A stretch of DNA of 64,000 bases from Brevibacillus brevis (GTDB lineage Bacteria; Bacillota; Bacilli; Brevibacillales; Brevibacillaceae). A model generated the notes under the pieces. It was not told the DNA's origin and ran no database searches. It worked only from the letters and a program-made list of their open reading frames with translations. The DNA is taken from the NCBI RefSeq assembly GCF_001039275.2, contig NZ_CP030117.1, forward strand, positions 4,806,001 through 4,870,000. The letters run 5' to 3'. Of this stretch, positions 45,601 through 52,706 are shown piece by piece; position 1 is the first letter of the stretch, and each line of letters opens with the position of its first letter. The position numbers and the translations under genes are program-made.

Positions 45601-46196
45601 CTGGTCCGCAGAGAGTCCTTGTTGTAATTGTTGTCATTGGCAGAGGTAAAAGGAAGGAAACGAAGGGAGGTAAGAGAAGTAACACCAATCGTTGAAAAAA
45701 AGGTAGCAGCCGGCATGACGAGGTCAATGAAGTAATCAGGAGTACCGCTAAAATTTGAACCGTCATTGGTCAGCCGCACACGAGCCGTGTCAAAATTGAT
45801 AATTGGCGCTTGCCAGTTCGGCGCTCCACTGCCGTTTGTCCCCTCCGCTTGATCCGTCCACGAATTGAATTCAACTACCGTGTTTTGAATCAAGGCAATC
45901 TGGTTGCGCAAACCTTGCACCCCCAGCATCCACTGATACGTGCCAGCGACTCCGGTTGTATTGATCAAGTAGCCCCAGGCATAGTTTTGAAAGCCTGTTT
46001 TTTGCGAATTTCTTGGGTCTTCGTTGACTCTCATCCGAAAATAGAGATACGTTCCATCGTAAGCCAAAAAGGCAACCGGAAACGTAGAGTTTCCTACCAA
46101 GTCGACAGAACCGGGACTTTCATCGTTCGGGACGTCCCCAAATGGACTTCCGCCGAGGGTAAACGGGATGAATTGACTGTCAGAAGGATAGGCCAT
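39642..46196 (-). CDS. giant protein with 21 tandem carboxypeptidase-regulatory-like repeats
   Basis: 2184 residues. Residues 1-215 are a unique N-terminal domain, about 218-352 a DUF11-type beta-sandwich, and from about 358 there are 21 tandem modules of roughly 81-88 residues. Each has the pattern G-x-(I/V)-x-G-x-V, an internal TD-x-x-G-x-(Y/F), a GL-x-PG-x-Y-x-(V/L) turn and a closing leucine-rich strand, as in CarboxypepD_reg/Cna-B-like folds. There is no signal peptide, LPxTG or SLH motif. The frame stops just as a 22nd module begins (LLPAAMSG). GAGGTGAGG precedes the ATG. Extended stalk proteins of this type are usually surface-exposed; without a signal peptide, deposition on the spore from the mother cell is an appealing inference. 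Confidence 0.85.
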   Translation of the reverse strand: MAYPSDSQFIPFTLGGSPFGDVPNDESPGSVDLVGNSTFPVAFLAYDGTYLYFRMRVNEDPRNSQKTGFQNYAWGYLINTTGVAGTYQWMLGVQGLRNQIALIQNTVVEFNSWTDQAEGTNGSGAPNWQAPIINFDTARVRLTNDGSNFSGTPDYFIDLVMPAATFFSTIGVTSLTSLRFLPFTSANDNNYNKDSLRTSEGLSFVNSLSNTTTVATGDVRASLAIDKQVTAGPAVVTTGQLSQWAGSIIVTNTGKSQATTVVVNDLIELDQVTAFTVNATNIGSVIYNPLTKVLSWTIGNLAAGSTASLSFTVNGVFAVSPGGTRRLNTATVTGVDSFSGRTLSPVQDNIVITVNLAGSVAGVVLDQSTNLPVAGAQVALYDSIPVLIGTTTTDTDGAYSFVGLAPGLYSVSVTAPTYDPKIQFVSVLAGQTTRADILLPPSPGQVNGTITDTGLAPISGAVVKLINTTGVTVNQAVTGGGGTYQFTNVVPGSYTLAVSADTFRPATVAINVIRAQATTQNVVLQTSVAQLSGLVTGPGGIPIAGALVEVLNQTGITLTETTTDGAGTYLLTKLAEGVYQIRVSAAGFSTQLAGISLQAGDAKVLDFSLTTAFGTVSGTISDAQTGEGIPNASIKVVTRSGIAVGETLTDANGDYALSLLGPETYVLTVAAEGYAGQTVGIEINAGATTPVDLELEKLAGVLNGTVSDTGSNPLGNATVIVMKGTIPVVQTITDSAGTFSFPHLAPGTYTVTASASGYSTVVLGATVLPQEISSLAFVLQASPGSIAGQVVDSGNQPIQGATVIIRENTAAGAVVATVLTDGNGQYVVPNLLPQAYVVIGSAPNQTTVITGAIVTSLTTTMVNVQLADLPGSISGSIFDATSGLPIAGASIVVSVLNQAGAIVAHANSDLSGNYGITGLAPGVYTITARATNYETNSASATVLANTNTPVSLALFASPGEIQGQVLAAGTLQPITGAQVNALDFNGSVVHSVYSDSQGSFVITGLTQGQYVISASADGFQSNHVGALVLANTTTPVQLQLNQDFGFISGTVAPIVPGTTIQLFDINNLLRGTVVADGNGAFSFSGIAPGSYILLATAPGNAVQSVGEIVQPGQTANVSFTLIPNPGSISGTVQDTGMQPIVNAVVRVLDLNETTIGFGYTDSNGAYTIGNLPAGSVVVVASAPEYVTGSVGVTLGPGENKTGVDFTLEANAGGISGQVTDATNPAVFIAGAVVLIRSISNGNVVATASTDQTGSYLIQHLLPGAYTVTVSAPSYADQSVGANVVSGETTGASVALLPLPGSIVGSVINSLGVPVTGSEISVKLIDSNQAVKQSLLANGSGVFFIGSVSPGVYTVIASAPGYAVGSIGVIVTANTATPTTVTLPDLPAAISGVVTNQMTGFGIPGSTVLITDAHGVVLAQLLTDDQGNFLAEKLPPGVVNVTVSALNFVSVSQAVILQGGITTNFQQALIPNPGRLSGVVTDLETGLPIIGATVIVFDSTRAAVGSVLTDATGNFSLDRLAPGGYTVNVNATGYASDVAGAQIQAGAASVLSFALIELPGGIAGTVREEGTASPIGGAVITVRQGSPSGTILAIVLTNAQGQYMVSGLSPGSYTLIASASGFAAEASTAMVGLGATTGLDFSLPNLPANVTGEISDALLSTPLPNTLVRLLGNNNTILFSTQTDAQGIYFMDGFVAGNYTLLARNESYQRESVSFDVAPGGTATVNIPLDPNPGVLQGTVRDALDGTPLVGAEVLIFFPGTNNLLSRTITDGLGQFKIDGLAPLTYTLAISAQNYTTQPVGATIFSGQTTTIEVGLPPFPAAVTGQVQAAGGGVVPNALVQVKDSHGTLFGSAITDDLGNFSVGNLPPGTYLISASEDSYAIATQSITVTAGQTISGVILTMSALSGNIFGQVTNQLTGLPITGAAVNVQLFASGQFIANTVTNQSGQFQVNGLTAGVYNVIASADGFGTHYSTVTVLNGQTTVTTVELLPIVGTISGIVLLPDGTQASGNNIQLSLFHADQIRLQNILAEPDGTFHFVNVAPGTYTVIGTIPGIGTGQAEAVALPNQTIFIIIRLSQAGTIQGTVRSGLTGLPVAGATVYVQTVNQPNRATVVVQTDSFGRYKVTGLAPGTYLVVANAMGSGEARGTVTLGAGEIVTLDLVLLPAAMSGFFRVATCPAILLTPF

Positions 46197-46290
46197 TTTT
46201 CTTCCTCACCTCTCCCCTCTAACATATGTGCATAGAGTGATATGGCCCCCGCCCTTCCGTTGCTAATTGGCTTGTCCGTGCCCGTCCAAA

Positions 46291-46335
46291 CAAAAAAAGG
46301 GCTTTCACCCGCAAATATTTCTTGCGAGGAAACCC
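46291..46335 (-). terminator. terminator of yisL
   Basis: AAGGG, TTTC, CC and GCAA segments at 46297-46315 pair with their complements at 46322-46340 across small bulges, and seven Ts follow on the minus strand. A CATATGTTA sequence at 46223-46231 (minus strand) could be a sigma-E/K -10 box for the giant gene, but no matching -35 is visible. Confidence 0.65.
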
Positions 46336-46358
46336 TCTTCCTTCCTTTATGGCCTACC

Positions 46359-46724
46359 TTACATAAATACGCGATAGCCAAGCAGAATAACCAGCACCAA
46401 AACGACAATACAGCCGATGAAGAAGCCGATGCTGCCTTCTTGTCGCTTTGCTTTGCCCAAGGACATTTCCATCAAACCGAAGGCAATAACTGCGATGATG
46501 CCCTTCACGTAGTAATAGAAATCCGTTGCGTGACCCACGAAAAGCATCCAAGCTCCCGATACAAGAATGATGACCATCATGAGTCTGAGCAGCATATGTA
46601 CGATCTTGCCTGCTTTTGCTTTACCCACGCGATACAGGATGTAGGCAACGATCAAGAGCACGAACGCAACTTCCCAGCTACCCACATGCGCTTCAATTAA
46701 CGCTTTGTACGGCAAAAAATTCAA
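46359..46724 (-). CDS. yisL: YisL family membrane protein (DUF1516)
   Basis: 121 residues from a TTG at 46724, with AGGAG eight bases upstream; the TTG at 46745 would sit almost on the transcription start. It has four membrane helices in the YisL pattern (HVGSWEVAFVLLIVAYILYRVG, KIVHMLLRLMMVIILVSGAW, YYVKGIIAVIAFGLMEM). Function is unknown in B. subtilis too. It is monocistronic, with an extended -10 promoter and a terminator. Confidence 0.87.
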   Translation of the reverse strand: MNFLPYKALIEAHVGSWEVAFVLLIVAYILYRVGKAKAGKIVHMLLRLMMVIILVSGAWMLFVGHATDFYYYVKGIIAVIAFGLMEMSLGKAKRQEGSIGFFIGCIVVLVLVILLGYRVFM

Positions 46725-46753
46725 CCCCTTTACTCCTAAATTCAATCTTGTCC

Positions 46754-46762
46754 ATTATACCA
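46754..46762 (-). promoter_or_regulatory. extended -10 promoter of yisL
   Basis: On the minus strand TGGTATAAT gives TG-N-TATAAT, an extended -10. No good -35 is seen. The start site would be close to 46747, which supports the downstream TTG as the start of translation. Confidence 0.5.
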
Positions 46763-46830
46763 GAAGAAGGGGAAAAATGCTGATGTCCCAATGCGTGGCA
46801 GTATTGTGACCAGGCTTTTTGGGGGATGAA

Positions 46831-46861
46831 CAAGAGGCTACCTGTGATCGGCAACCTCTTG
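46831..46861 (-). terminator. hairpin after the last gene of the hydroxyproline operon
   Basis: CAAGAGGCTACC (46831-46842) pairs with GGCAACCTCTTG (46850-46861) with two mismatches. It lies 17 bases past the racemase stop. No strong T run follows. Confidence 0.5.
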
Positions 46862-46877
46862 TTTCTAGCAAACGATC

Positions 46878-47882
46878 CTATCGCAGCAAAAATCCGTCTT
46901 TCAGCGGGTCCGAAGGGTCAACGACAAATTGATGCAGACCTGTGATGAACGCCTTGCCTTCTATGCTCGGGATGACAGCCGGATAACTCCCCACCTGCGT
47001 GGTTGCTACCACCTTGCCGATAAACTGGCTCCCGACAATTCCTTCATGCACAAACGATTCTCCAGCAGCCAGCTTCCCTCGTGCATGCAAGGTGGCTACG
47101 CGAGCCGCAGTACCTGTACCACATGGGGAGCGGTCGATCTGCTTATCGGCGAAAATTGTCACGTTGCGCAGGTCTGATCCTTCCACTCTCGGCTTATCCG
47201 AGATAATCACCCCGTAAATTCCTTTGAGCTCAGGCTCCAACGGATGAACCACCTCCATTTTCGCCTCGATTTGATCCTTGATTCGTCTGCCCCACTCTTG
47301 CAGCTCGGCCAATTGTTCGATATCCACCTGAACCCCGATATCTTCTGCCTGTACGACTGCATAGAATGCTCCTCCAAAAGAAATGTCCACTGAAAAAGCA
47401 CGTCCGCCCCATTCAATAGGAACATCTTGTGCCAAGACAAAGGAAGGGACATTTTCAAACGAGACGGAATGGACCAGCGATTCTTTCACAGTGGCGTGTG
47501 CAATAATTCTTCCTGCCGGACTGTCAATCACAATAGGCTCTGTTGGAACTTCCAGCCGAAGTACTCCCGTCTCAATGGCAGCCGTCACTACCGCAATGAC
47601 TCCATGTCCGCACATGGTACTGTAGCCCTCGTTATGCATGAACAGCACTCCAAATGCCGCATCTGGGCTAACGGGCTCTGTCATGACACAGCCGTACATA
47701 CCATGATGCCCGCGCGGTTCATACATGAGTACCCGCCGGATATGATCCAGCTCCTCCCGAAAGTATCGTCGCTTCTCCAGAATCGTCTCGCCCGCGAGCG
47801 GTGGGATGCCGCCTGTTATGATGCGCAGCGGCTCCCCCCCGGTATGGGCCTCTATCGTCGTAAACAACTGATTGATGTGCAT
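46878..47882 (-). CDS. proline racemase family protein, second copy (hydroxyproline epimerase type)
   Basis: 334 residues. Both catalytic cysteines of the racemase/epimerase mechanism are present: Cys91 in MCGHG and Cys254 in DRSPCGTGT, so it is not the Thr-containing trans-3-hydroxyproline dehydratase type. The MCGHG motif is more like 4-hydroxyproline 2-epimerases than MCGHD. It shares the operon with a second family member (50297-51322), so the two probably handle different isomers. GGTGAGG precedes the ATG. Confidence 0.85.
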   Translation of the reverse strand: MHINQLFTTIEAHTGGEPLRIITGGIPPLAGETILEKRRYFREELDHIRRVLMYEPRGHHGMYGCVMTEPVSPDAAFGVLFMHNEGYSTMCGHGVIAVVTAAIETGVLRLEVPTEPIVIDSPAGRIIAHATVKESLVHSVSFENVPSFVLAQDVPIEWGGRAFSVDISFGGAFYAVVQAEDIGVQVDIEQLAELQEWGRRIKDQIEAKMEVVHPLEPELKGIYGVIISDKPRVEGSDLRNVTIFADKQIDRSPCGTGTAARVATLHARGKLAAGESFVHEGIVGSQFIGKVVATTQVGSYPAVIPSIEGKAFITGLHQFVVDPSDPLKDGFLLR

Positions 47883-47925
47883 AACATCCTCACCTTTTTA
47901 TGCGATTGGCGAAAAGCTCGATGGA

Positions 47926-49365
47926 TCACCACGCGTATTTGATCGCGCATGTTTTCGTCGTACTGTAGAAATCAAGCGCCGCCTGCCCCTGCTCCCGTGT
48001 ATGTGAGCTGGATAGCTTCATGCCACCAAATGGAGCCTGGTATTCCACACCCGCCGTCTCCTGATTGACCCGAACCATCCCCGCCTGCGCCACATCTAAG
48101 AAGCGATGGGCACTCGCCAAATCTCGGGTGAACAGCGAAGCGCTCAGTCCGTATACAGACTGGTTGCACAGCTCCACCGCCTCGTCAAAACCGTCAGCTG
48201 TCAAAAGCACAGCCAATGGTCCGAACACTTCCTCCTGAACGAGCCGATGATTGGCAGCGACACCCTCGACAATTTGAGGGCGGATGTAATAGCCTTGCTC
48301 CTCTTTTGCATATGATGGGCTTTGGGCAATGACTGTCGCTTCCTCATTAGCCAATGCGATGAACTTCCCAACCGTCTCATACTGTGCAGCCGAGGCAACA
48401 GGACCCAAATACGCTTCCAGATCGCTGGCATCTCCTACCCGGCACATCTCCATAGCCGATTGCAGCCGCTCGACCAGTGGCTGGTAAATCGCCTTCTCTA
48501 CAATGATCCTGCTGGTAGCCGTACATTTTTGACCAGCCGAACGAAACGCGCCGCTGAGCAAAATCGGAACGGTTTTATCCAGATCCGCATCAGCCAAAAC
48601 GACTGCCGCATTTTTTCCGCCCATTTCAGTCTGATATTTCATATTGCGACCCGCGCACGCGATGGCAATCTGTCTGCCTGTTTCCGATGAGCCTGTAAAG
48701 CTGACCGCATCGACTTCGGCTTCATTCGTGAGGGTATTGCCGATCTCGCGGCCCTTGCCAATCACCAGATTCAGCACACCCGCAGGCAGCTTCGTTTCCG
48801 CAAATATTTCAGCTAGTCGTGTCGCTGTAAGAGAACCATTTTCCGCCGGCTTCCAGATGACTGTGTTCCCGCAAATGAGTGCAGGAGCGATCTTCCAGAT
48901 AGGGATCGCAACGGGGAAGTTCCATGGTGTGATGACCGCCACGACTCCGAGCGGGACACGACGGCTGTATTGCAAAACGTTCGTATCTGAAGAAGGAATC
49001 AGGTTGCCGTTGGAACGCATCCCTTCTCCGGCATAATAGCGTAACAGACTGACCCCGCGTGCCACTTCTCCGCGCATCTCGCCAAGCTGCTTGCCCATTT
49101 CCCGGCTTGCCAGTTGTGCCAAGCTGTCTGCATTTGCCTCCAAGGCGGCAGCCATTTGAAAAAGGATTTCGCCACGAGCTGCACCCGTTTGTTTTGCCCA
49201 GCCGATCTGTGCCGCATGAGCTGCCTGTTCAGCCGCAAAAACGTGTGACCGATCAGACAGGTGCAGAACGCCGACTTCTTCTGTGATACACGACGGGTTT
49301 TTGACCGTTAGTTCCTTCCCTGACGGCGTCATCCATTCGCCGCCAATCCAGTTTTTGCTGTGCAT
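47926..49365 (-). CDS. aldehyde dehydrogenase, probable 2-oxoglutarate semialdehyde dehydrogenase
   Basis: 479 residues of the NAD(P)-dependent aldehyde dehydrogenase family: VITPWNFPVAIPIWKIAPAL, VSFTGSSETGRQIA, the catalytic glutamate in EMGGKN and the catalytic cysteine in GQKCTATSR. In the hydroxyproline pathway the last step is oxidation of 2-oxoglutarate semialdehyde to 2-oxoglutarate. The position directly after the DHDPS-family deaminase gene fits. The sequence alone gives only the family; the substrate is from context. Confidence 0.88.
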   Translation of the reverse strand: MHSKNWIGGEWMTPSGKELTVKNPSCITEEVGVLHLSDRSHVFAAEQAAHAAQIGWAKQTGAARGEILFQMAAALEANADSLAQLASREMGKQLGEMRGEVARGVSLLRYYAGEGMRSNGNLIPSSDTNVLQYSRRVPLGVVAVITPWNFPVAIPIWKIAPALICGNTVIWKPAENGSLTATRLAEIFAETKLPAGVLNLVIGKGREIGNTLTNEAEVDAVSFTGSSETGRQIAIACAGRNMKYQTEMGGKNAAVVLADADLDKTVPILLSGAFRSAGQKCTATSRIIVEKAIYQPLVERLQSAMEMCRVGDASDLEAYLGPVASAAQYETVGKFIALANEEATVIAQSPSYAKEEQGYYIRPQIVEGVAANHRLVQEEVFGPLAVLLTADGFDEAVELCNQSVYGLSASLFTRDLASAHRFLDVAQAGMVRVNQETAGVEYQAPFGGMKLSSSHTREQGQAALDFYSTTKTCAIKYAW

Positions 49366-49380
49366 CCTGCCCGTCCCCCC

Positions 49381-50265
49381 TTACCGTCCGCTTGCAGCGC
49401 CGACAGCGTAGTCAAACGCCTTTTTAATGCCTGCGTAGTATTCTTCAGACAGCGGCAAACGCGGCGGACGAGTCGGCCCTACTGGGAAATTCGCCAGCTC
49501 CATCATGTATTTAATCGACTGTACCAATTGTGGACTCGCATCGTAGTGGAACAGTGGCAACAAACGACGATAAAGCGCTTGTGCTTCACTGAGCTTGCCT
49601 GCCCGTGCCAGACGGAACAGCTCTACTCCTTCTTTTGGCAGCGCATTCGGCACACCCGAAATCCAGCCTGTTGCCCCGATCAAGCCGCCCTCCATGACGA
49701 GATCATCTACACCAACCATCACTTCCAAGTCCGTCTGGGCGAGAATGTCCTGTATGCGGCGTACATCACCGGAGAATTCTTTCACAGCGACGATATTTTC
49801 GAACTTCGCCAGTCTTGCCAAAATGTCCGGTGTCAGGTCGATTTTGTAGTCGTGAGGATTGTTATAAGCAATAATCGGCAGCCCGACAGTGTTCAGTGCC
49901 TCGTAGTGGGCAAACACTTCATTTTCCAATGGCTTGTAGTTAATCGGGGGCAAGGCCATCACGCCTGCTGCTCCCGCATCCTTGGAGAATTGCACCCATT
50001 CCACTGCTTGACGAGTAGACGGAGCAGCAGAGCCTACGACCACCGGTACTCGACCTTTTGCGGCAGCGATCACGGTATGAATGACTTTTGCCCGCTCTTC
50101 TCCTGTCATTGTTGCGTATTCTCCCAGCGAACCGGATGGAACCAATCCGTCTACGCCCTCCTGAATCAACCAGTCACACAATTCTGCCAAACGTTTGTAA
50201 TCCACCTCATAATCGTTTGTAAACGGCGTGACAATCGCCACGTACACCCCTTCAAATCTTGCCAT
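49381..50265 (-). CDS. DHDPS/NAL family lyase, probable pyrroline-4-hydroxy-2-carboxylate deaminase
   Basis: 294 residues from the ATG at 50265 (AGGAG seven bases upstream). It is a TIM barrel of the dihydrodipicolinate synthase superfamily with the Schiff-base lysine in VAVKEFSGD and the tyrosine in IIAYNNP. The GSLGEYATMT loop replaces the GTTGE of DapA. In hydroxyproline catabolism this family deaminates Pyr4H2C to 2-oxoglutarate semialdehyde. The gene lies between racemase and aldehyde dehydrogenase genes, which favours this over lysine biosynthesis. Confidence 0.85.
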   Translation of the reverse strand: MARFEGVYVAIVTPFTNDYEVDYKRLAELCDWLIQEGVDGLVPSGSLGEYATMTGEERAKVIHTVIAAAKGRVPVVVGSAAPSTRQAVEWVQFSKDAGAAGVMALPPINYKPLENEVFAHYEALNTVGLPIIAYNNPHDYKIDLTPDILARLAKFENIVAVKEFSGDVRRIQDILAQTDLEVMVGVDDLVMEGGLIGATGWISGVPNALPKEGVELFRLARAGKLSEAQALYRRLLPLFHYDASPQLVQSIKYMMELANFPVGPTRPPRLPLSEEYYAGIKKAFDYAVGAASGR

Positions 50266-50296
50266 TTTCATTCTCCTCTCCCATTTGGGTTTTGTT

Positions 50297-51322
50297 TTAA
50301 TGATCCGTTGCGGCTGGGATGAGTAAAAAGCCATTCGCCAACTCGTCTTCCGGATTGTAAAAAATCGTATGCTTGCCCATCAGCCAGGCCGAGCCTGCAA
50401 TTCGGGTGATGACAGCAGGCAGCCCCCCTTCCTCCGTCACCTCCAGCACTCTTCCTGTAAACAGAGAACCGACGATGCTCTCATGCACAAACGGTTCGTC
50501 TATCCCGATCTCCCCTTTAGCAAACAGGGTCGCCAGCTTGGCGGAAGTGCCGGTTCCACATGGCGATCGATCTATTCCGCCCGGGGGTACGACGACGGTA
50601 TTTTTCGCATCCGCTCCCGGATTGTCAGGGGACGTATAGAACTCCACGTGGGTCAATCCGCGTATAAACGGCTTCTCTGGATGAACGATCTCCATGACCT
50701 GATTAATCGCTTTTCGAATCGTGACAGCCGTATCGACAATGGTGGATGCATGGGCTGGCGTCAGTTCGAGATTGAGCTTGCGTGCATCTGTGATGGCATA
50801 AAAGTTTCCACCGTACGCAATATCGCAGGTCACCGCGCCAATCCCTTCTACTTCTACAGTCACATCTTTTTCATAGAGGAAGGCTGGAATGTTCACAAAC
50901 GATACTTCCTTGGCTTTCCCTCCCTCTACCTGTATGTCTACCACGACCAGTCCTGCTGGCGTATCGAGCGTAAGCTTTGTCACCGGCTCAGTCACAGGAA
51001 TCATGCCTGTCTCCACCAGCGCGGTACATAGACCGATCGTATCGTGACCGCACATCGGCAAGTATCCGCCTGTCTCGATATAAATCACGCCTACATCTGC
51101 ATCCGGATGGCATGGGTCAACGATCAAGGCCCCAGACATCACATCATGCCCGCGCGGCTCATACATCAAAAACGTGCGAATCCAGTCGTACTCGGCCTTC
51201 ATCTGGAGCATTTTTTCTCCCATCGTGCCTCCGGTAAGCTTTGGCAGACCACTGATTACCGTGCGGGTAGGGTTTCCCCCGGTATGCGTGTCAATGGTGG
51301 TAAACACCCTCGTTGCTTTCAT
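50297..51322 (-). CDS. proline racemase family protein, first copy
   Basis: 341 residues with catalytic Cys91 in MCGHDTIG and Cys255 in [17 protein letters not shown] matches the proline racemase/hydroxyproline epimerase core. The ATG overlaps the stop of the oxidoreductase as ATGA. It interconverts L- and D-proline or trans-4-hydroxy-L-proline and cis-4-hydroxy-D-proline, supplying the D-form to the oxidoreductase. Which of the two proteins is the 4-hydroxyproline epimerase cannot be decided here. Confidence 0.87.
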   Translation of the reverse strand: MKATRVFTTIDTHTGGNPTRTVISGLPKLTGGTMGEKMLQMKAEYDWIRTFLMYEPRGHDVMSGALIVDPCHPDADVGVIYIETGGYLPMCGHDTIGLCTALVETGMIPVTEPVTKLTLDTPAGLVVVDIQVEGGKAKEVSFVNIPAFLYEKDVTVEVEGIGAVTCDIAYGGNFYAITDARKLNLELTPAHASTIVDTAVTIRKAINQVMEIVHPEKPFIRGLTHVEFYTSPDNPGADAKNTVVVPPGGIDRSPCGTGTSAKLATLFAKGEIGIDEPFVHESIVGSLFTGRVLEVTEEGGLPAVITRIAGSAWLMGKHTIFYNPEDELANGFLLIPAATDH

Positions 51323-52512
51323 GGATGCAACACTCCTTTTTTCGTAAACCGGTCCAATCGCAGCGGCTCTGTCGGAATGATCGTGTCTGTCTGATCGACT
51401 AGCATCTCGGACACCAGCTTGCCTGTGACCGCAGCCAGACTGATTCCATCTCCTTCATGACCTGCCGCGATGAAGTAACCGGGAACTTCCTCTACGCGAG
51501 AAATAATCGGCAAGTGATCCTCTGTCCACGGGCGTAAACCGCAATACGTGCGGATGATAGCGAAGTCGGCGATCTTCGGATAAAAGCGCAGTGCCCTTCT
51601 CGCCATGCACCTGACGACATTCAGATCAATCCGCGTATCGAAGCCTACAAACTGACGACTGGAGCCAATCAAGAAGTTCTGGCTTTCTGTCGGTTCAAAA
51701 ACGAGCGCGACTCCGTACTTCTCTGTCTCCTCGTCTACTTGTCGCACGCCGCCAAACTTCGAAATGAGATAGCCGAACTCCATCACCTTTCGTACGCCGA
51801 CAGGCATCTGTCTCGAGGCGACGATCAAATGCCCTTTGCGCGGAACGATCGGAATATCCACCCCGACCATTTCGCCAATGACTGGCGCCCACACCCCCGC
51901 CGCGTTGACGACCTGCTTGGCTGTCATGCTGCCTGTTCCAAGCCCGATGTGAAACGTTCCCGTCGCCTGATCACGTCTGAGCGACTTGACCTCAGTACGG
52001 CGCATGATCCTCGCTCCATGCTTTTTCGCTCCTTCAAACAGGGCAAAGGTCAGCATATACGGATTGACGGTAGAATCGGTGGCGCACTCCAAGCCTCCCA
52101 GCAAGTCGTCGGCAAAGTAAGGCGACTCCTGCCGAATATCCGCCCGGTCCAGCATCCGAAACGGCAAACCTGCTTCTTTTTGCCGTCGCACCCATTCATG
52201 AGCGGCTTCCATCTCAGCCTCAGATTCGCAGACGAGAATACTCCCCGGTGCCCGATATTCAAACGTATGGTCCAGCTCCCGGCTTAGCTGATCAACGAGC
52301 ATCTGGCTTTTCAGAGACATCTGACTGTCAAAGCCGGGGTCCTTGTCAATCGCCAAAATATTCCCGTCACAGCGCGAGGACGTCCCTGATGCCAGCTCGC
52401 CTTTTTCCAGGACAACGACATCCAATCCAGCCTTCGCAGCGTAATACGCAATCGCCGCACCGATGATGCCACCGCCGATTACCGCAATCTGCACATGGGT
52501 TTGTACTGTCAT
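51319..52512 (-). CDS. FAD-dependent D-amino acid oxidoreductase (DAO family), D-hydroxyproline dehydrogenase type
   Basis: 397 residues from the ATG at 52512 (AGGAG seven bases upstream). It has the Rossmann FAD motif IAVIGGGIIGAAIAYYAAKAG at the N-terminus, the GATH-equivalent region NAAGVWA, and a C-terminal CGLRPWTEDHLPIIS plus AAGHEGDGISLAA. It resembles HcnC/OoxB beta subunits. It should oxidise D-hydroxyproline or D-proline to the pyrroline. The alpha and gamma type partners are encoded at 63008-64000. It is the first gene of the sigma-54-dependent operon. Confidence 0.86.
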   Translation of the reverse strand: MTVQTHVQIAVIGGGIIGAAIAYYAAKAGLDVVVLEKGELASGTSSRCDGNILAIDKDPGFDSQMSLKSQMLVDQLSRELDHTFEYRAPGSILVCESEAEMEAAHEWVRRQKEAGLPFRMLDRADIRQESPYFADDLLGGLECATDSTVNPYMLTFALFEGAKKHGARIMRRTEVKSLRRDQATGTFHIGLGTGSMTAKQVVNAAGVWAPVIGEMVGVDIPIVPRKGHLIVASRQMPVGVRKVMEFGYLISKFGGVRQVDEETEKYGVALVFEPTESQNFLIGSSRQFVGFDTRIDLNVVRCMARRALRFYPKIADFAIIRTYCGLRPWTEDHLPIISRVEEVPGYFIAAGHEGDGISLAAVTGKLVSEMLVDQTDTIIPTEPLRLDRFTKKGVLHP

Positions 52513-52557
52513 GCTGATTCTCCTCAAATGCGTTTTCTGCTACTCTCTTCCTCTTTT

Positions 52558-52575
52558 TTGCAAAAGCCATGCCAA
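52558..52575 (-). promoter_or_regulatory. sigma-54 promoter of the hydroxyproline operon
   Basis: Minus strand TTGGCATGGCTTTTGCAA: the GG and GC of the -24 and -12 elements are ten bases apart, and only one base differs from TTGGCACG-N4-TTGCA. It lies about 45 bases before the oxidoreductase ATG, facing the sigma-54 activator gene. Confidence 0.85.
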
Positions 52576-52616
52576 TCGTTCCAAGCGAGATTTCCAAAAT
52601 ATTTCGTCTAAATTCT

Positions 52617-52644
52617 TTGACAACTGAGAGAGCGAATGTATAAT
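52617..52644 (+). promoter_or_regulatory. sigma-A promoter of the activator gene
   Basis: TTGACA (52617-52622) and TATAAT (52639-52644), both perfect consensus, with 16-base spacing. Confidence 0.8.
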
Positions 52645-52655
52645 AAATGAGAAAA

Positions 52656-52681
52656 TGTTCAAAATTTTATACACTTGAACA
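52656..52681. promoter_or_regulatory. palindrome between divergent promoters, candidate activator-binding site
   Basis: TGTTCAA-N12-TTGAACA, a perfect inverted repeat. It lies just downstream of the activator's own start site and about 95 bases upstream of the -24 box of the operon, the usual distance for an enhancer site. It could serve both activation and autorepression. Confidence 0.6.
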
Positions 52682-52706
52682 ACCTCTTTTAAAAGGGATG
52701 ATCGAG

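Noticed and set aside
46223..46231. Sigma-E/K promoter for the giant gene (CATATGTTA)
   Set aside because: The -10 fits but no matching -35 is at the right distance, so I did not list it as a promoter.
49381..50265. Calling the DHDPS-family gene dapA
   Set aside because: The operon is for hydroxyproline breakdown and the GTTGE loop is replaced, so lysine synthesis is unlikely.
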